From Alkaliphilus sp. NP8 (lineage in GTDB: Bacteria; Bacillota; Clostridia; Peptostreptococcales; Natronincolaceae), in the NCBI GenBank assembly GCA_015978205.1, contig JADWMM010000001.1:33382-97381 (forward strand): a DNA stretch of 64,000 nt. Direction: 5' to 3'. Made by a program: the position numbers and the translations under genes. The notes under the pieces were generated by a model. The model ran no database searches, was not told where the DNA came from, and saw only the letters and a program-made list of their open reading frames with translations. This document shows, one piece after another, positions 28,690-36,657 of this stretch (position 1 is its first letter; each line of letters opens with the position of its first letter).

Positions 28690-29977
28690 ATTTTAATAAC
28701 TTATATATGGACTTGCCTTCGAATTCATGTCTTTCCACAATAGCCTTTTTAGAATCTATTATCTCAGTTCTATCAGGATGATTACTAATTTCTTCTTCAA
28801 GTTCTTTAGGAGTTAAAGAATAGTCCAAAAATTCATGAGAAAAAACCTCATCAAAATATACAGTATAACTACCGTCATTGTTGTCGTACATTTCCTGCAC
28901 CACTGCCATATGTGCAGGAGCACCACTTGCAAATTGAATTATATACTTGCTTCCATCAAAATCATATATTTCTGTTTTTTGATGTTGAACATCTAAATCA
29001 AAAAATCTATCTATACTTCTTTCCACTACAGATTTATTTAAAAATCCTTCCCCGCTATTTGATTTAGAATGTTCAAAAGCATCGAAATTATTAATGAAAT
29101 TATGTCTAACTGCAAAATTAATTAATATTTCGTCAGAAGGGTCTTCTTCAAAGTCTGGAAAGAATACTTCTGTAAAGTTACTCAAGAAAAGATTAATTTC
29201 ATTTTGAGCTTCAGCTGAAAGTTCAACTTTTTCTTTATCTATTTCTTTATCTATATCTTTATCTATATCTTTATCTATATCTTTAGCTTGTATAGTTTCA
29301 TCTTCAAATACCATATAAACTTTCTTGTTTGCGTTATTAACGTCTATATTATCAATATACCATCTATTTTCATGGAAATTGAAACTACATGACAAAACTA
29401 AGTCCGCATTTAACTCCTCAGAAGTATTTTTAAGTGTTAGATTAATATCTATTATATCTTCTGCAGCTTGATGTTCTGTTACCCTGCTTTTGATTACAAT
29501 CTCTTCAATTTCACTTTCTTCTTTAATCTTCCAAAAGATGTTTTCCTCTTTATTTCTATACTCAATATAAGAGCCTAAAAGCAATTCTTTTATATCATCT
29601 TCTTGAAGTAATTTTTTAAATTCAATTTCTGTGAAATTATCATCTATGCTCTTAATGCTTTGAATTTTCCATCCTTCTTCAGGAATATAACTATACTCCA
29701 CATTTATCTTGTCCTTTATGTTAATAAATTTTTTACTCAGAGAGATTTCACCTATAACAGAGTATTCTCTGTCTTCTTTAGATAAATTTTTTTCATTCAC
29801 TTTAAAACTCTGTATGTCTTCCAAAGAGCTTATTTCCTGAGTGCCATATCGGTTAGAGTAACTGTTCTCAATCATATCTTCCTTAATCTGCGAAGTTGTT
29901 GGGGTTGATGTGCTGCATCCACTAAGTGCTACTATTAATACTGTGAACAATAATACAAAATATGATTTTCTTACCAT
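28673..29977 (-). CDS. Predicted lipoprotein with DIDK tandem repeat
   Basis: 434 residues. A lipoprotein signal (FTVLIVALSGC) places it on the outer face of the membrane. I recognise no domain: the first half is a beta-rich region of about 200 residues, then comes a charged linker D-I-D-K repeated four times, encoded by a 12-base tandem repeat, then a C-terminal region of about 190 residues. AGGAGG stands before the ATG. It overlaps the phosphodiester glycosidase gene, suggesting a shared role at the cell surface. Confidence 0.7.
   Translation of the reverse strand: MVRKSYFVLLFTVLIVALSGCSTSTPTTSQIKEDMIENSYSNRYGTQEISSLEDIQSFKVNEKNLSKEDREYSVIGEISLSKKFINIKDKINVEYSYIPEEGWKIQSIKSIDDNFTEIEFKKLLQEDDIKELLLGSYIEYRNKEENIFWKIKEESEIEEIVIKSRVTEHQAAEDIIDINLTLKNTSEELNADLVLSCSFNFHENRWYIDNIDVNNANKKVYMVFEDETIQAKDIDKDIDKDIDKEIDKEKVELSAEAQNEINLFLSNFTEVFFPDFEEDPSDEILINFAVRHNFINNFDAFEHSKSNSGEGFLNKSVVERSIDRFFDLDVQHQKTEIYDFDGSKYIIQFASGAPAHMAVVQEMYDNNDGSYTVYFDEVFSHEFLDYSLTPKELEEEISNHPDRTEIIDSKKAIVERHEFEGKSIYKLLKYEFKS
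29232..29279. repeat. 12-bp tandem repeat inside the lipoprotein gene
   Basis: Four consecutive units of TCTTTATCTATA (the first differs at one base). The unit is a multiple of three, so copy-number changes would lengthen or shorten a DIDK linker without breaking the frame. Confidence 0.85.
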
Positions 29978-30000
29978 TAGTAATCCTCCTACTTAATTGA

Positions 30001-30621
30001 TTATCCTAGTTTAATAAAAACAAACTTAGACATATCTTTAATAAACTTCATTAGAATACTTTTTGCACCTTTTGGAAGTTGTTTCAGTATTTTTTCAGGC
30101 CTCCATATCCCATAGGAAACCGATAAGAATACTACCACAGAATAGAGCATTAATCCAAAACTTTTTTCACCATACCACGTATTGTTCGCTATAAATATAT
30201 TTTTAAATGTTCCTATAGCAAGGGCTAGGGATATTACAATCTTCATAACAGTTTTAAGTTGTTCATTTGCATCGACACGTGGGTCTTCATGAATTTTATA
30301 GCTAACAGTGGCCCACAATAACAAAAACAATATTGGATAGCTAAATTGTATGCTACTAGTAAAAAGTCCTGCTAGTGTAAGTGTTATAATATAAATTAAA
30401 AGTGCAGGGTAGTTTATATCTTTTACCTTCTTAGTTAACCACCATATACCTGTCCCTATTCCCATACATGTTTGACCTACTCTAGTAAAAAATTCTACCA
30501 TATTCTGTGTTTCCATAAAGCTACTAAGGCCAAAAGCACCCAATGTACTTGCAAAAATATCTATTATTGTAAAGACAAATGGGGTAAACAACCATATGAC
30601 CCATCCTCCTACAAAAAACAA
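30001..30621 (-). CDS. Membrane protein of unknown function, start uncertain
   Basis: 206 residues with about five membrane segments (for example FVFTIIDIFASTLGAFGL, YPALLIYIITLTLAGLF). No family recognised. The given start is a TTG with only a weak site; a strong AGGAGG lies just inside the reading frame and points to a TTG 13 bases later, and the frame stays hydrophobic upstream of the start. The gene may therefore be shortened at its 5' end. It stands 23 bases before the lipoprotein gene and may be in the same unit. Confidence 0.55.
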   Translation of the reverse strand: MFFVGGWVIWLFTPFVFTIIDIFASTLGAFGLSSFMETQNMVEFFTRVGQTCMGIGTGIWWLTKKVKDINYPALLIYIITLTLAGLFTSSIQFSYPILFLLLWATVSYKIHEDPRVDANEQLKTVMKIVISLALAIGTFKNIFIANNTWYGEKSFGLMLYSVVVFLSVSYGIWRPEKILKQLPKGAKSILMKFIKDMSKFVFIKLG

Positions 30622-30792
30622 ACCTGTTATGCAACAAGATTCTACAAATAGGTCTAAAGTCCTTTAAAAACAGTTCGACGAATTGCGACAAGCACTACAT
30701 ACCAGCTACAAAAACCAGGCCTGTGGTTGTCAATAATTATTGCTCTTGTATTTTGTTATTTTATATGTAACTTAAAGTTTATTTCATAATAG

Positions 30793-30834
30793 AAAACAAC
30801 CGCCAATCTTAATAATCAGTTTGGCGATTGTTTT
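30793..30834 (-). terminator. Terminator of the first small-multidrug-export gene
   Basis: Stem AAAACAACCGCCAA/TTGGCGATTGTTTT with one mismatch region; T-run on the minus strand just past the stop codon. Confidence 0.75.
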
Positions 30835-30840
30835 ATGTTC

Positions 30841-31329
30841 TTATGAAAATATATTTATTACTCCATTACTTAATATCATTATAGCAATAGCTGCTATAAA
30901 ATTACCAGCTAAAATAGCTGGAAAAGCCCATTTAAACCGTATATTAAGTAGAGCTGCTGCTAAGCTTCCACTCCATACCCCTGTCCCTGGTAATGGTATG
31001 GCTACAATTAGTACAAGTCCCCACGCACCATATTTCTGTATTCTACCACCATTATTATTAATAGACCTGTCTGTTAACTTATGTATTAACTTCATAAACA
31101 TTTTTGTTTTTTTAAGATAATTAAATACAGGTTTAATAGTGAATAAAATAAAAGGTACTGGTATCATACTACCTATAAAACTAATCACGGTTGCATGAAT
31201 AGGAGATAATCCTAAAGATATTCCTACTGGTATTGCACCTCTAAGCTCTATAATAGGCATAGCTGCAGTTAAAAGTACGGTTAGCTCTATGCTCAAAAAG
31301 TTTAATAATTCTTTTAAGAATGCTCCCAT
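30841..31329 (-). CDS. Small multidrug export family protein (COG2426), copy 1
   Basis: 162 residues with four to five membrane segments. Features typical of the family are AAMPIIELRGAIPVGI near the start and PLPGTGVWSGSLAAALL near the end. The export role in the family name is poorly tested. AAGGGGATAACG precedes the ATG. A second copy on the same strand at 35.3 kb is nearly identical in protein and DNA, and the two flank a helicase gene, an XRE gene and a Spo0E-like gene. Confidence 0.85.
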   Translation of the reverse strand: MGAFLKELLNFLSIELTVLLTAAMPIIELRGAIPVGISLGLSPIHATVISFIGSMIPVPFILFTIKPVFNYLKKTKMFMKLIHKLTDRSINNNGGRIQKYGAWGLVLIVAIPLPGTGVWSGSLAAALLNIRFKWAFPAILAGNFIAAIAIMILSNGVINIFS

Positions 31330-31396
31330 CGTTATCCCCTTTTAATAAATTATTAAATAAATTGTTTTTAATCTTTATGATTGGTAGCTACAATCT

Positions 31397-31417
31397 CAAT
31401 AAGTTGATAAGTTGGTG
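31397..31417 (+). repeat. Dispersed short repeat, copy A
   Basis: 21 bases, ending AAGTTGATAAGTTGGTG, found again exactly and in the same orientation at 41193-41213. This copy continues into the small hairpin GGTGACAGGCACC. Related, more diverged copies in inverted orientation lie near 35924 and 38777. Confidence 0.7.
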
Positions 31418-31494
31418 ACAGGCACCGATCATTTTTGTATTTTAAATAAATAGAAGTCGATAAATTTAGTAATAAACTTTAATCTATATTAATT

Positions 31495-31641
31495 CTACTT
31501 AACCTTCACATACATACTTATAATCTTATCTAATTCTTTACTAACCTTAAGAACTGCTTCACTATTATAGTAATTTTCTTCAGCTGTTAACTTATTCAAT
31601 TCTGCTCTTAACTTTTCCATTTCTTTTTTTACTTGTTCCAT
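31495..31641 (-). CDS. Spo0E-like aspartyl-phosphate phosphatase, copy 2
   Basis: 48 residues, start at MEQVKKEMEKL after AGGGGGATATACT. It carries the family motif as SKELDKII and shares about two thirds of its residues with copy 1, including LRAELNKLTAEE. Expected to dephosphorylate Spo0A or a similar regulator. It is divergent from an XRE gene, with a good promoter (TTGATT, 18 bases, TATAAT) in the space between. The earlier in-frame TTG starts are not supported by a ribosome site. Confidence 0.75.
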   Translation of the reverse strand: MEQVKKEMEKLRAELNKLTAEENYYNSEAVLKVSKELDKIISMYVKVK

Positions 31642-31671
31642 AGTATATCCCCCTAAATATTTTAATATAAC

Positions 31672-31730
31672 TTGCTCAATAAGCAAATTATATCATTAAA
31701 CTTGCTTTATAATCAAGTTTAGAATATAAC
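31672..31730. promoter_or_regulatory. Divergent promoters and operator between spo0E-like copy 2 and XRE
   Basis: Minus strand: TTGATT (31716-31711), 18 bases, TATAAT (31692-31687). Plus strand: TTGCTT (31702-31707), 17 bases, TATAAC (31725-31730). Two inverted repeats overlap them: AAACTTG-N9-CAAGTTT (31698-31720) and TTGCT-N5-AGCAA (31672-31686). The XRE protein could bind these and control both genes. Confidence 0.55.
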
Positions 31731-31747
31731 TATTGGAGGATTACTGT

Positions 31748-31996
31748 ATGACTTCTAAAAATAACTCAAAAGAACGGAATTTAATAGGTGATAAAGTACG
31801 TTTAGCTCGTCATGAATCTAAACCAAAGGTTACTCAAATAGATCTATTAGCACGCTTAGCTGTGCGAGGAATTGAACTTGAAAAAACCACGATTTCTAAA
31901 ATAGAAGCTAAAACTAGGCCTGTTACAGACATTGAGCTTGTAGCTATTGCTGATGCTTTAGGTGTTAGTGTACTTTGGTTGTTGGAAAAAGAATAA
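31748..31996 (+). CDS. XRE-family regulator, divergent from spo0E-like copy 2
   Basis: About 82 residues. The start is the ATG eight bases after GGAGG; an upstream in-frame TTG overlaps the site. It is almost entirely an HTH_3 domain (IGDKVRLARHESKPKVTQID, TISKIEAKTRPVTDIELVAI, ALGVSVLWLLEKE). It probably represses its own promoter and the divergent Spo0E-like gene. Confidence 0.85.
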   Translation: MTSKNNSKERNLIGDKVRLARHESKPKVTQIDLLARLAVRGIELEKTTISKIEAKTRPVTDIELVAIADALGVSVLWLLEKE

Positions 31997-32032
31997 AAAT
32001 CAGCATAATTTATATCTTTGAAACAAATACTG

Positions 32033-34978
32033 TTATATTAACATACTCATAATTTCCTCAAATTCTTCAATTCCTTTTTGCTGATTCCTGCTGCTAATCC
32101 TTAATAACTTAAAATCTGCCATTTTACATAAAGTATCTTTTTTATTATCATTATCAATGGTTCTTTTGCTATTTCTATGAGTACTTCCATCATATTCTAT
32201 TGCACAAATAGGTTTCAACGAAATATTTTCATAAATTACGAAGTCAAAATGAGCTCGTAAATAATAGTCAAATAACGGCTTATTAAAATCTTTCATATAA
32301 ATTGTATCCTTTACAGGCATTTTAGGATATAGAGTAAATAATTCTTGATCAATATGTTTTTGTAACTTGTGAAATATTCCAAGCTCTCCTGGGTTCATTA
32401 ATTCTTTTCGATACTTATTAGATTTCAACACATCAATAAATAAAGACATTTTATCTGGAAGATCATGTTTCTTAGAATTAAAATCTTTAATATAATTAAC
32501 TAGATCCTTTAAATATCCTTTTGAATTAATGATAGTATTTTCATCCCCTACCATTACAAACAATTTGATTGCTCTAGTCAAGGCAACATTAATTAGTCTT
32601 CCGCTTGTTTGAGCAAAACTAATTTGTCTTTCCGTAGCACCTTTAGAAATTACAGTACTCATTATTATTGCATCACATTCTCCACCTTGAAAAGTATGAA
32701 TAGTTCCTACTTTAATATCTTTTCCCAATCGCTTTTTCAATTCTGTTGATTGATTTTTAAAAGGTGTAATTACTCCAATACTATAAACCCCTTTAAACTT
32801 TAAATCAGATACAATCTTTTCAATCCTTTCAATCTCTTTAAAATTCTTTTTATGTCTACACGCCCCTTCAATATTGTAGAAGTGTACTCCACCAGAATCA
32901 GGACCATAGGTTGGCTCTTTAGTCATAACTTTTAGTTGATTAAAATAAAATTTCTCATTACTAAAATTTATGATGGATGGAGCACATCGATAGTGATAAG
33001 ATAAAAAATCCTTTTTTTGCCGGTCTCCTCTTACAACTTCTAATGCTCGATCAAAGGCAGAAACTCTTGTACAACTATATTGACTAAAATCTTTACCTGA
33101 GGAATATTTTTTCCATAGTTTCTTATCAAAGGACTCTTCGATCTCTGGTATGTGAGATAACTGTTTATCATCTCCAATAAATATAATTCTTTTTGCAATT
33201 TGTAATAAAGAAATAATACTTGTAATTGAACACTGTGAAGCCTCATCTACAATTACAACATCGTATACACATCCATATGGAATTCCAACACGAGCAGAAA
33301 GATTACTTGTTAAACTAAGTGGAAATATGTTTTGAAATGAAGTAAAAGCATCTTTTCTATTTTTATCAATCTTACTACTTGACTTAAAATCAGCTAAGCA
33401 TTTTTCTATATCTTTTACTTTTTCAACATCATTAATATTAGACATGACTTTTATTTTCCAAGATTTTTCTAAAATATCTCTATCTATTTCATTCTTTGCA
33501 CCGTATATATGAATGATAGAGCTTTCTCTATTATTAACAATCTCCTCTATTTCCTTTAACTGATTAATATACCCTTCTAATTTATTTTCAATATTGATAT
33601 ATCTTACTACATCATGAGCTACAGCTATTGATACAATGGGACTTTCTTCTTCTAGACAATATTGTATATTTCGAAATCTAATTTTTCCCATCTTCAATAA
33701 TGCTGTTTTTAATTCTGGAAATTGTGTCCTATGAAATTTACTTTTAATATAATACACTACCTTTTCAAAAAAATTATCAGGTATATTAAAGTTTTCTTCA
33801 TTCAACAATACCATTCCCAAATTATTTTCAATATTATCTCCTACAAAATTATTTTCCTTGAACTCCTGGATTAAATACTCGGATTGCTGATCTAAAATTC
33901 GTTCTTTTAATTGCCTTAATAAAATATTAAATTGATCTATCTGCCGCTTTATGTCTTCCTTTTGCTCAATACTTTCTTCATATTCTTTAATTTGATCATA
34001 TAGTTTTTTACTTTCTTTTTTTAACTTAATTACTTCTATTTCATATTCTTTTTTCTGTTCTTGGCTTCTTAGATCTTTTTTGATAGTCTCATATCGATTC
34101 TGTAATTCGCTTATTTCATTTTTTATTGTACTTTTGCTTCCTAACCGGCAGTATCCTTGAAATTTATGGTTAATCCCTTCTTTTTGAATTTTCTCAATAA
34201 TATTGTCTACAGCTGTATTATTAGTACTTGAAATCAATACATTTCTACCATGTATTATTTCACTAGTAGCAAGATTTAATATGGTTTGGGTTTTTCCAGT
34301 GCCTGGTGGTCCTTGAATTACTGAAATATAATTGGACCCTTTTTCAATTGCCCGGTTTTGGGGTCTATTACTTAATACAGCATGATAGATACTCTCTTTC
34401 TTTTCTACAGGAGATAAATCATAACCGAAATAAGACTCTGTAACTTTAGATATTGTACTTTCTTGATCTAATAATTTATTAAACTCACGACTTACATGGT
34501 ATGTAGCTGGAATCTTTTTATTACATTTAAAAAGTACAGAATTCCAATAAATCTTCCGACTATCCAGATCTAGATTTACTAAAACTTCCTCTATATCTTT
34601 CTTTATGTTAAAGACCTTCTGTGGATCTTTTTCAATTTCCTCTTTAATATTCTCTAAGATTTTTCCATCTTCCATATCTTTGAATATTCTGCTATGAAAA
34701 TCCACTCCATGATTAGGTAAAATCCCATTTTCTTCTTCTTCAAATTGCCACACCATCATAGGCGTATATTGATTTTTCCCATTAAATATAACAGGATAAC
34801 CGATATAAATTGCTTCATCGTCATTAATATGCTTTATAATCTTATCATAATTTTTAGGCTTTTCTTGAAAAGAAAAATCTTCAATTAGCCCTTCTTCAAC
34901 CTGCTTTTGTTTAATTTCATTTGCAAAATATGCTCCATATTTTAAGCACTCTGAATAATATTTTAGTAAATCATTCAT
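32033..34978 (-). CDS. SF1 DNA/RNA helicase with C-terminal nuclease-like (DUF2726) domain
   Basis: 981 residues. Motif I is GPPGTGKT (223-230), Ia STNNTAVDNI, II DEAS, III GDDKQLSHIPE, IV YHYRCAPSI, V GTIHTFQGGECDAI and VI NVALTRA: a complete UPF1-like SF1 helicase. A long helical insert follows motif Ia (about 280-360). The last 75 residues have FDFVIY and, 17 residues later, AIEYDGSTH, followed by DNDNKKDTLC, matching the DUF2726 domain, thought to be related to PD-(D/E)XK nucleases. AAGGATG precedes the ATG and a TTGACA promoter lies upstream. Proteins of this build are common in phage defence islands; a defence role is inferred. Confidence 0.85.
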   Translation of the reverse strand: MNDLLKYYSECLKYGAYFANEIKQKQVEEGLIEDFSFQEKPKNYDKIIKHINDDEAIYIGYPVIFNGKNQYTPMMVWQFEEEENGILPNHGVDFHSRIFKDMEDGKILENIKEEIEKDPQKVFNIKKDIEEVLVNLDLDSRKIYWNSVLFKCNKKIPATYHVSREFNKLLDQESTISKVTESYFGYDLSPVEKKESIYHAVLSNRPQNRAIEKGSNYISVIQGPPGTGKTQTILNLATSEIIHGRNVLISSTNNTAVDNIIEKIQKEGINHKFQGYCRLGSKSTIKNEISELQNRYETIKKDLRSQEQKKEYEIEVIKLKKESKKLYDQIKEYEESIEQKEDIKRQIDQFNILLRQLKERILDQQSEYLIQEFKENNFVGDNIENNLGMVLLNEENFNIPDNFFEKVVYYIKSKFHRTQFPELKTALLKMGKIRFRNIQYCLEEESPIVSIAVAHDVVRYINIENKLEGYINQLKEIEEIVNNRESSIIHIYGAKNEIDRDILEKSWKIKVMSNINDVEKVKDIEKCLADFKSSSKIDKNRKDAFTSFQNIFPLSLTSNLSARVGIPYGCVYDVVIVDEASQCSITSIISLLQIAKRIIFIGDDKQLSHIPEIEESFDKKLWKKYSSGKDFSQYSCTRVSAFDRALEVVRGDRQKKDFLSYHYRCAPSIINFSNEKFYFNQLKVMTKEPTYGPDSGGVHFYNIEGACRHKKNFKEIERIEKIVSDLKFKGVYSIGVITPFKNQSTELKKRLGKDIKVGTIHTFQGGECDAIIMSTVISKGATERQISFAQTSGRLINVALTRAIKLFVMVGDENTIINSKGYLKDLVNYIKDFNSKKHDLPDKMSLFIDVLKSNKYRKELMNPGELGIFHKLQKHIDQELFTLYPKMPVKDTIYMKDFNKPLFDYYLRAHFDFVIYENISLKPICAIEYDGSTHRNSKRTIDNDNKKDTLCKMADFKLLRISSRNQQKGIEEFEEIMSMLI

Positions 34979-35048
34979 TTACAACATCCTTTATTTAATT
35001 TTTTAGATTTATTTAACTTCTGTTATTCTATAAGCCTTAAAACATGCT

Positions 35049-35076
35049 ATCATATTTTAAACATAAAAAATGTCAA
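35049..35076 (-). promoter_or_regulatory. Sigma-A promoter for the helicase gene
   Basis: On the minus strand TTGACA (35076-35071), 16-base spacer, TATGAT (35054-35049), about 70 bases upstream of the start. Confidence 0.6.
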
Positions 35077-35223
35077 TACTTGTCGAAATTACATGATATT
35101 TAACATACCATATACTTTAAATTTAGGTCCTGCTTTGTAAATTAATCAAAATAAGTATTAGAAATCCTTTTTTATACTTTTATAAATTTTAGCATTCATA
35201 CATACTGTTACTTTCACTTAATT

Positions 35224-35248
35224 AAAAAACTTCGACATAAAGTCGAAG
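35224..35248 (-). terminator. Terminator of small-multidrug-export copy 2
   Basis: CTTCGAC-ATAAA-GTCGAAG followed on the minus strand by six T. Confidence 0.8.
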
Positions 35249-35268
35249 ATATATATTATATATTTCTA

Positions 35269-35757
35269 TTATGAAAATACATTTATTACTCCATTACTTA
35301 ATATCATTATAGCAATAGCTGCTATAAAATTACCAGTTAAAATAGCTGGAAATGCCCATTTAAAACCGATATCTAATAAAGCTGCTGCTAAGCTTCCACT
35401 CCATACTCCTGTTCCAGGCAGTGGTATAGCTACTATTACTACAAGTCCCCAAGCACCATATTTTTGTATTTTACCACCATTATTATTAATAGACCTATCT
35501 GTTAGCTTATGTACTAGCTTATTAAATAAGTTAGTTTCTTTAAGATAATTAAATATAGGTCTAATAGTAAATAAAATAAAAGGCACTGGTATCATGCTAC
35601 CTATAAAACTAATAACTGTTGCATGTATAGGAGATAACCCTAAGTATATTCCTACTGGTATTGCACCTCTAAGCCCTATAATAGGCATAGCTGCAGTTAA
35701 AAGTACAGTTAACTCTATGCTTAAAAAGTTTAGTAATTCTTTTAATATTGCTTCCAT
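35269..35757 (-). CDS. Small multidrug export family protein (COG2426), copy 2
   Basis: 162 residues, the same length as copy 1 with only scattered substitutions, concentrated in the middle loop (YLKETNLFNKLVHKL against YLKKTKMFMKLIHKL). The DNA is also very similar over the whole gene, so the duplication is not ancient or is kept alike by gene conversion. AGGAG lies 11-12 bases before the ATG. The downstream terminators of the two copies differ, so the repeat ends at the gene borders. Function as for copy 1, untested. Confidence 0.85.
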   Translation of the reverse strand: MEAILKELLNFLSIELTVLLTAAMPIIGLRGAIPVGIYLGLSPIHATVISFIGSMIPVPFILFTIRPIFNYLKETNLFNKLVHKLTDRSINNNGGKIQKYGAWGLVVIVAIPLPGTGVWSGSLAAALLDIGFKWAFPAILTGNFIAAIAIMILSNGVINVFS

Positions 35758-35923
35758 TATTTGTTGTTCTCCTATTAAGTAAAATTACGTATTGATGTGA
35801 TATTATGGTATTAAATCATTATGTACATTAATACCACAATACCATATTATCATTATATTCCATAAGAATATCTAAAATCCTGCAATATTTTTTAGATGTC
35901 ATTTGACACTCTGAATAAAATTT

Positions 35924-35946
35924 AATAACTTAGTACTTGGCACTAA
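35924..35946 (-). repeat. Dispersed short repeat, diverged inverted copy
   Basis: AATAACTTAGTACTTGGCAC on the plus strand, similar to the inverted copy at 38777 (ATAACTTACTGCCTGGCACC) and to the complement of copy A. Confidence 0.4.
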
Positions 35947-35992
35947 TTCCTTGAAAAGAAATCATAAGACTTTAAAAACAATTTATGGTATA

Positions 35993-36643
35993 TTAATCCA
36001 TAATTGTAATCTTTGCATTCTTGTAAAACTGTTCTAAAAATCTATCAACTATATAATATTGAATATCTAGCTTTTCTACTTTATTCTTTTTAGCTTTTAT
36101 TTGTATTTTCAAAGATTCTTTAGATACACTTATTAGTCCAATATTATTTTCTTTAAATAATTGTTTATCTACCTTAGATATATATTCTTCGCTAAGAGCT
36201 ACATACACTTCATTCGCGAACCGTTTATATCTATTTGCTTGCTCTAATCCAGACCTCCAATCTGAAAGTTTTGCTTCAATTGCTATAAAATTAGTTGTTA
36301 CAGCATCAACTTTCTTAATACTTTTTACTTGATTTCCATCAATTTTAATATATCCTAATTCCTCTAATTCAGACAAAAATTTAAAAAACAATTTGTTGTT
36401 TTTTGAATTTAAAATATTTAATTTATCTAAGTTTACTTTCTTTTTGTTGTATATTTCATGTATGTAGTAATATGCTTTAAAGTATTCATCAAACACAATA
36501 TTTTGCCTATTTATTTCCTTTGTGCAAGCAATATCAGCTATATTATTTCCTCCTCGCAATTCTCTAACAATATATTGTGTTCCATATTTTTGTTGAAGCT
36601 CTTCTACTAGCTTTTCAACTAATTCCTTTTCACTAGTAAACAT
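35993..36643 (-). CDS. PD-(D/E)XK nuclease-like protein beside the kinase gene
   Basis: 216 residues. No close family recognised, but the layout fits the PD-(D/E)XK nuclease superfamily: NNIADIA gives an acidic residue at 37, and FIAIEAKLSDW gives E123-x-K125, followed by a helix with EQANRYKRFANEVYVAL, a common pattern in such folds. Between them is an insertion that looks like a winged helix (NKLFFKFLSELEELGYIKID). It starts 14 bases after the kinase stop, so the two form an operon. It could be a DNA-cutting effector or a DNA-binding partner. Moderately sure of the fold, not of the role. Confidence 0.55.
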   Translation of the reverse strand: MFTSEKELVEKLVEELQQKYGTQYIVRELRGGNNIADIACTKEINRQNIVFDEYFKAYYYIHEIYNKKKVNLDKLNILNSKNNKLFFKFLSELEELGYIKIDGNQVKSIKKVDAVTTNFIAIEAKLSDWRSGLEQANRYKRFANEVYVALSEEYISKVDKQLFKENNIGLISVSKESLKIQIKAKKNKVEKLDIQYYIVDRFLEQFYKNAKITIMD

Positions 36644-36657
36644 AATAGAACTCCTCT

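Noticed and set aside
30622-30790. TTGACA and hydrophobic codons upstream of the membrane protein as a longer gene
   Set aside because: Stops interrupt the frame within about 45 bases, and no start with a site is present; only the uncertainty of the start is noted.
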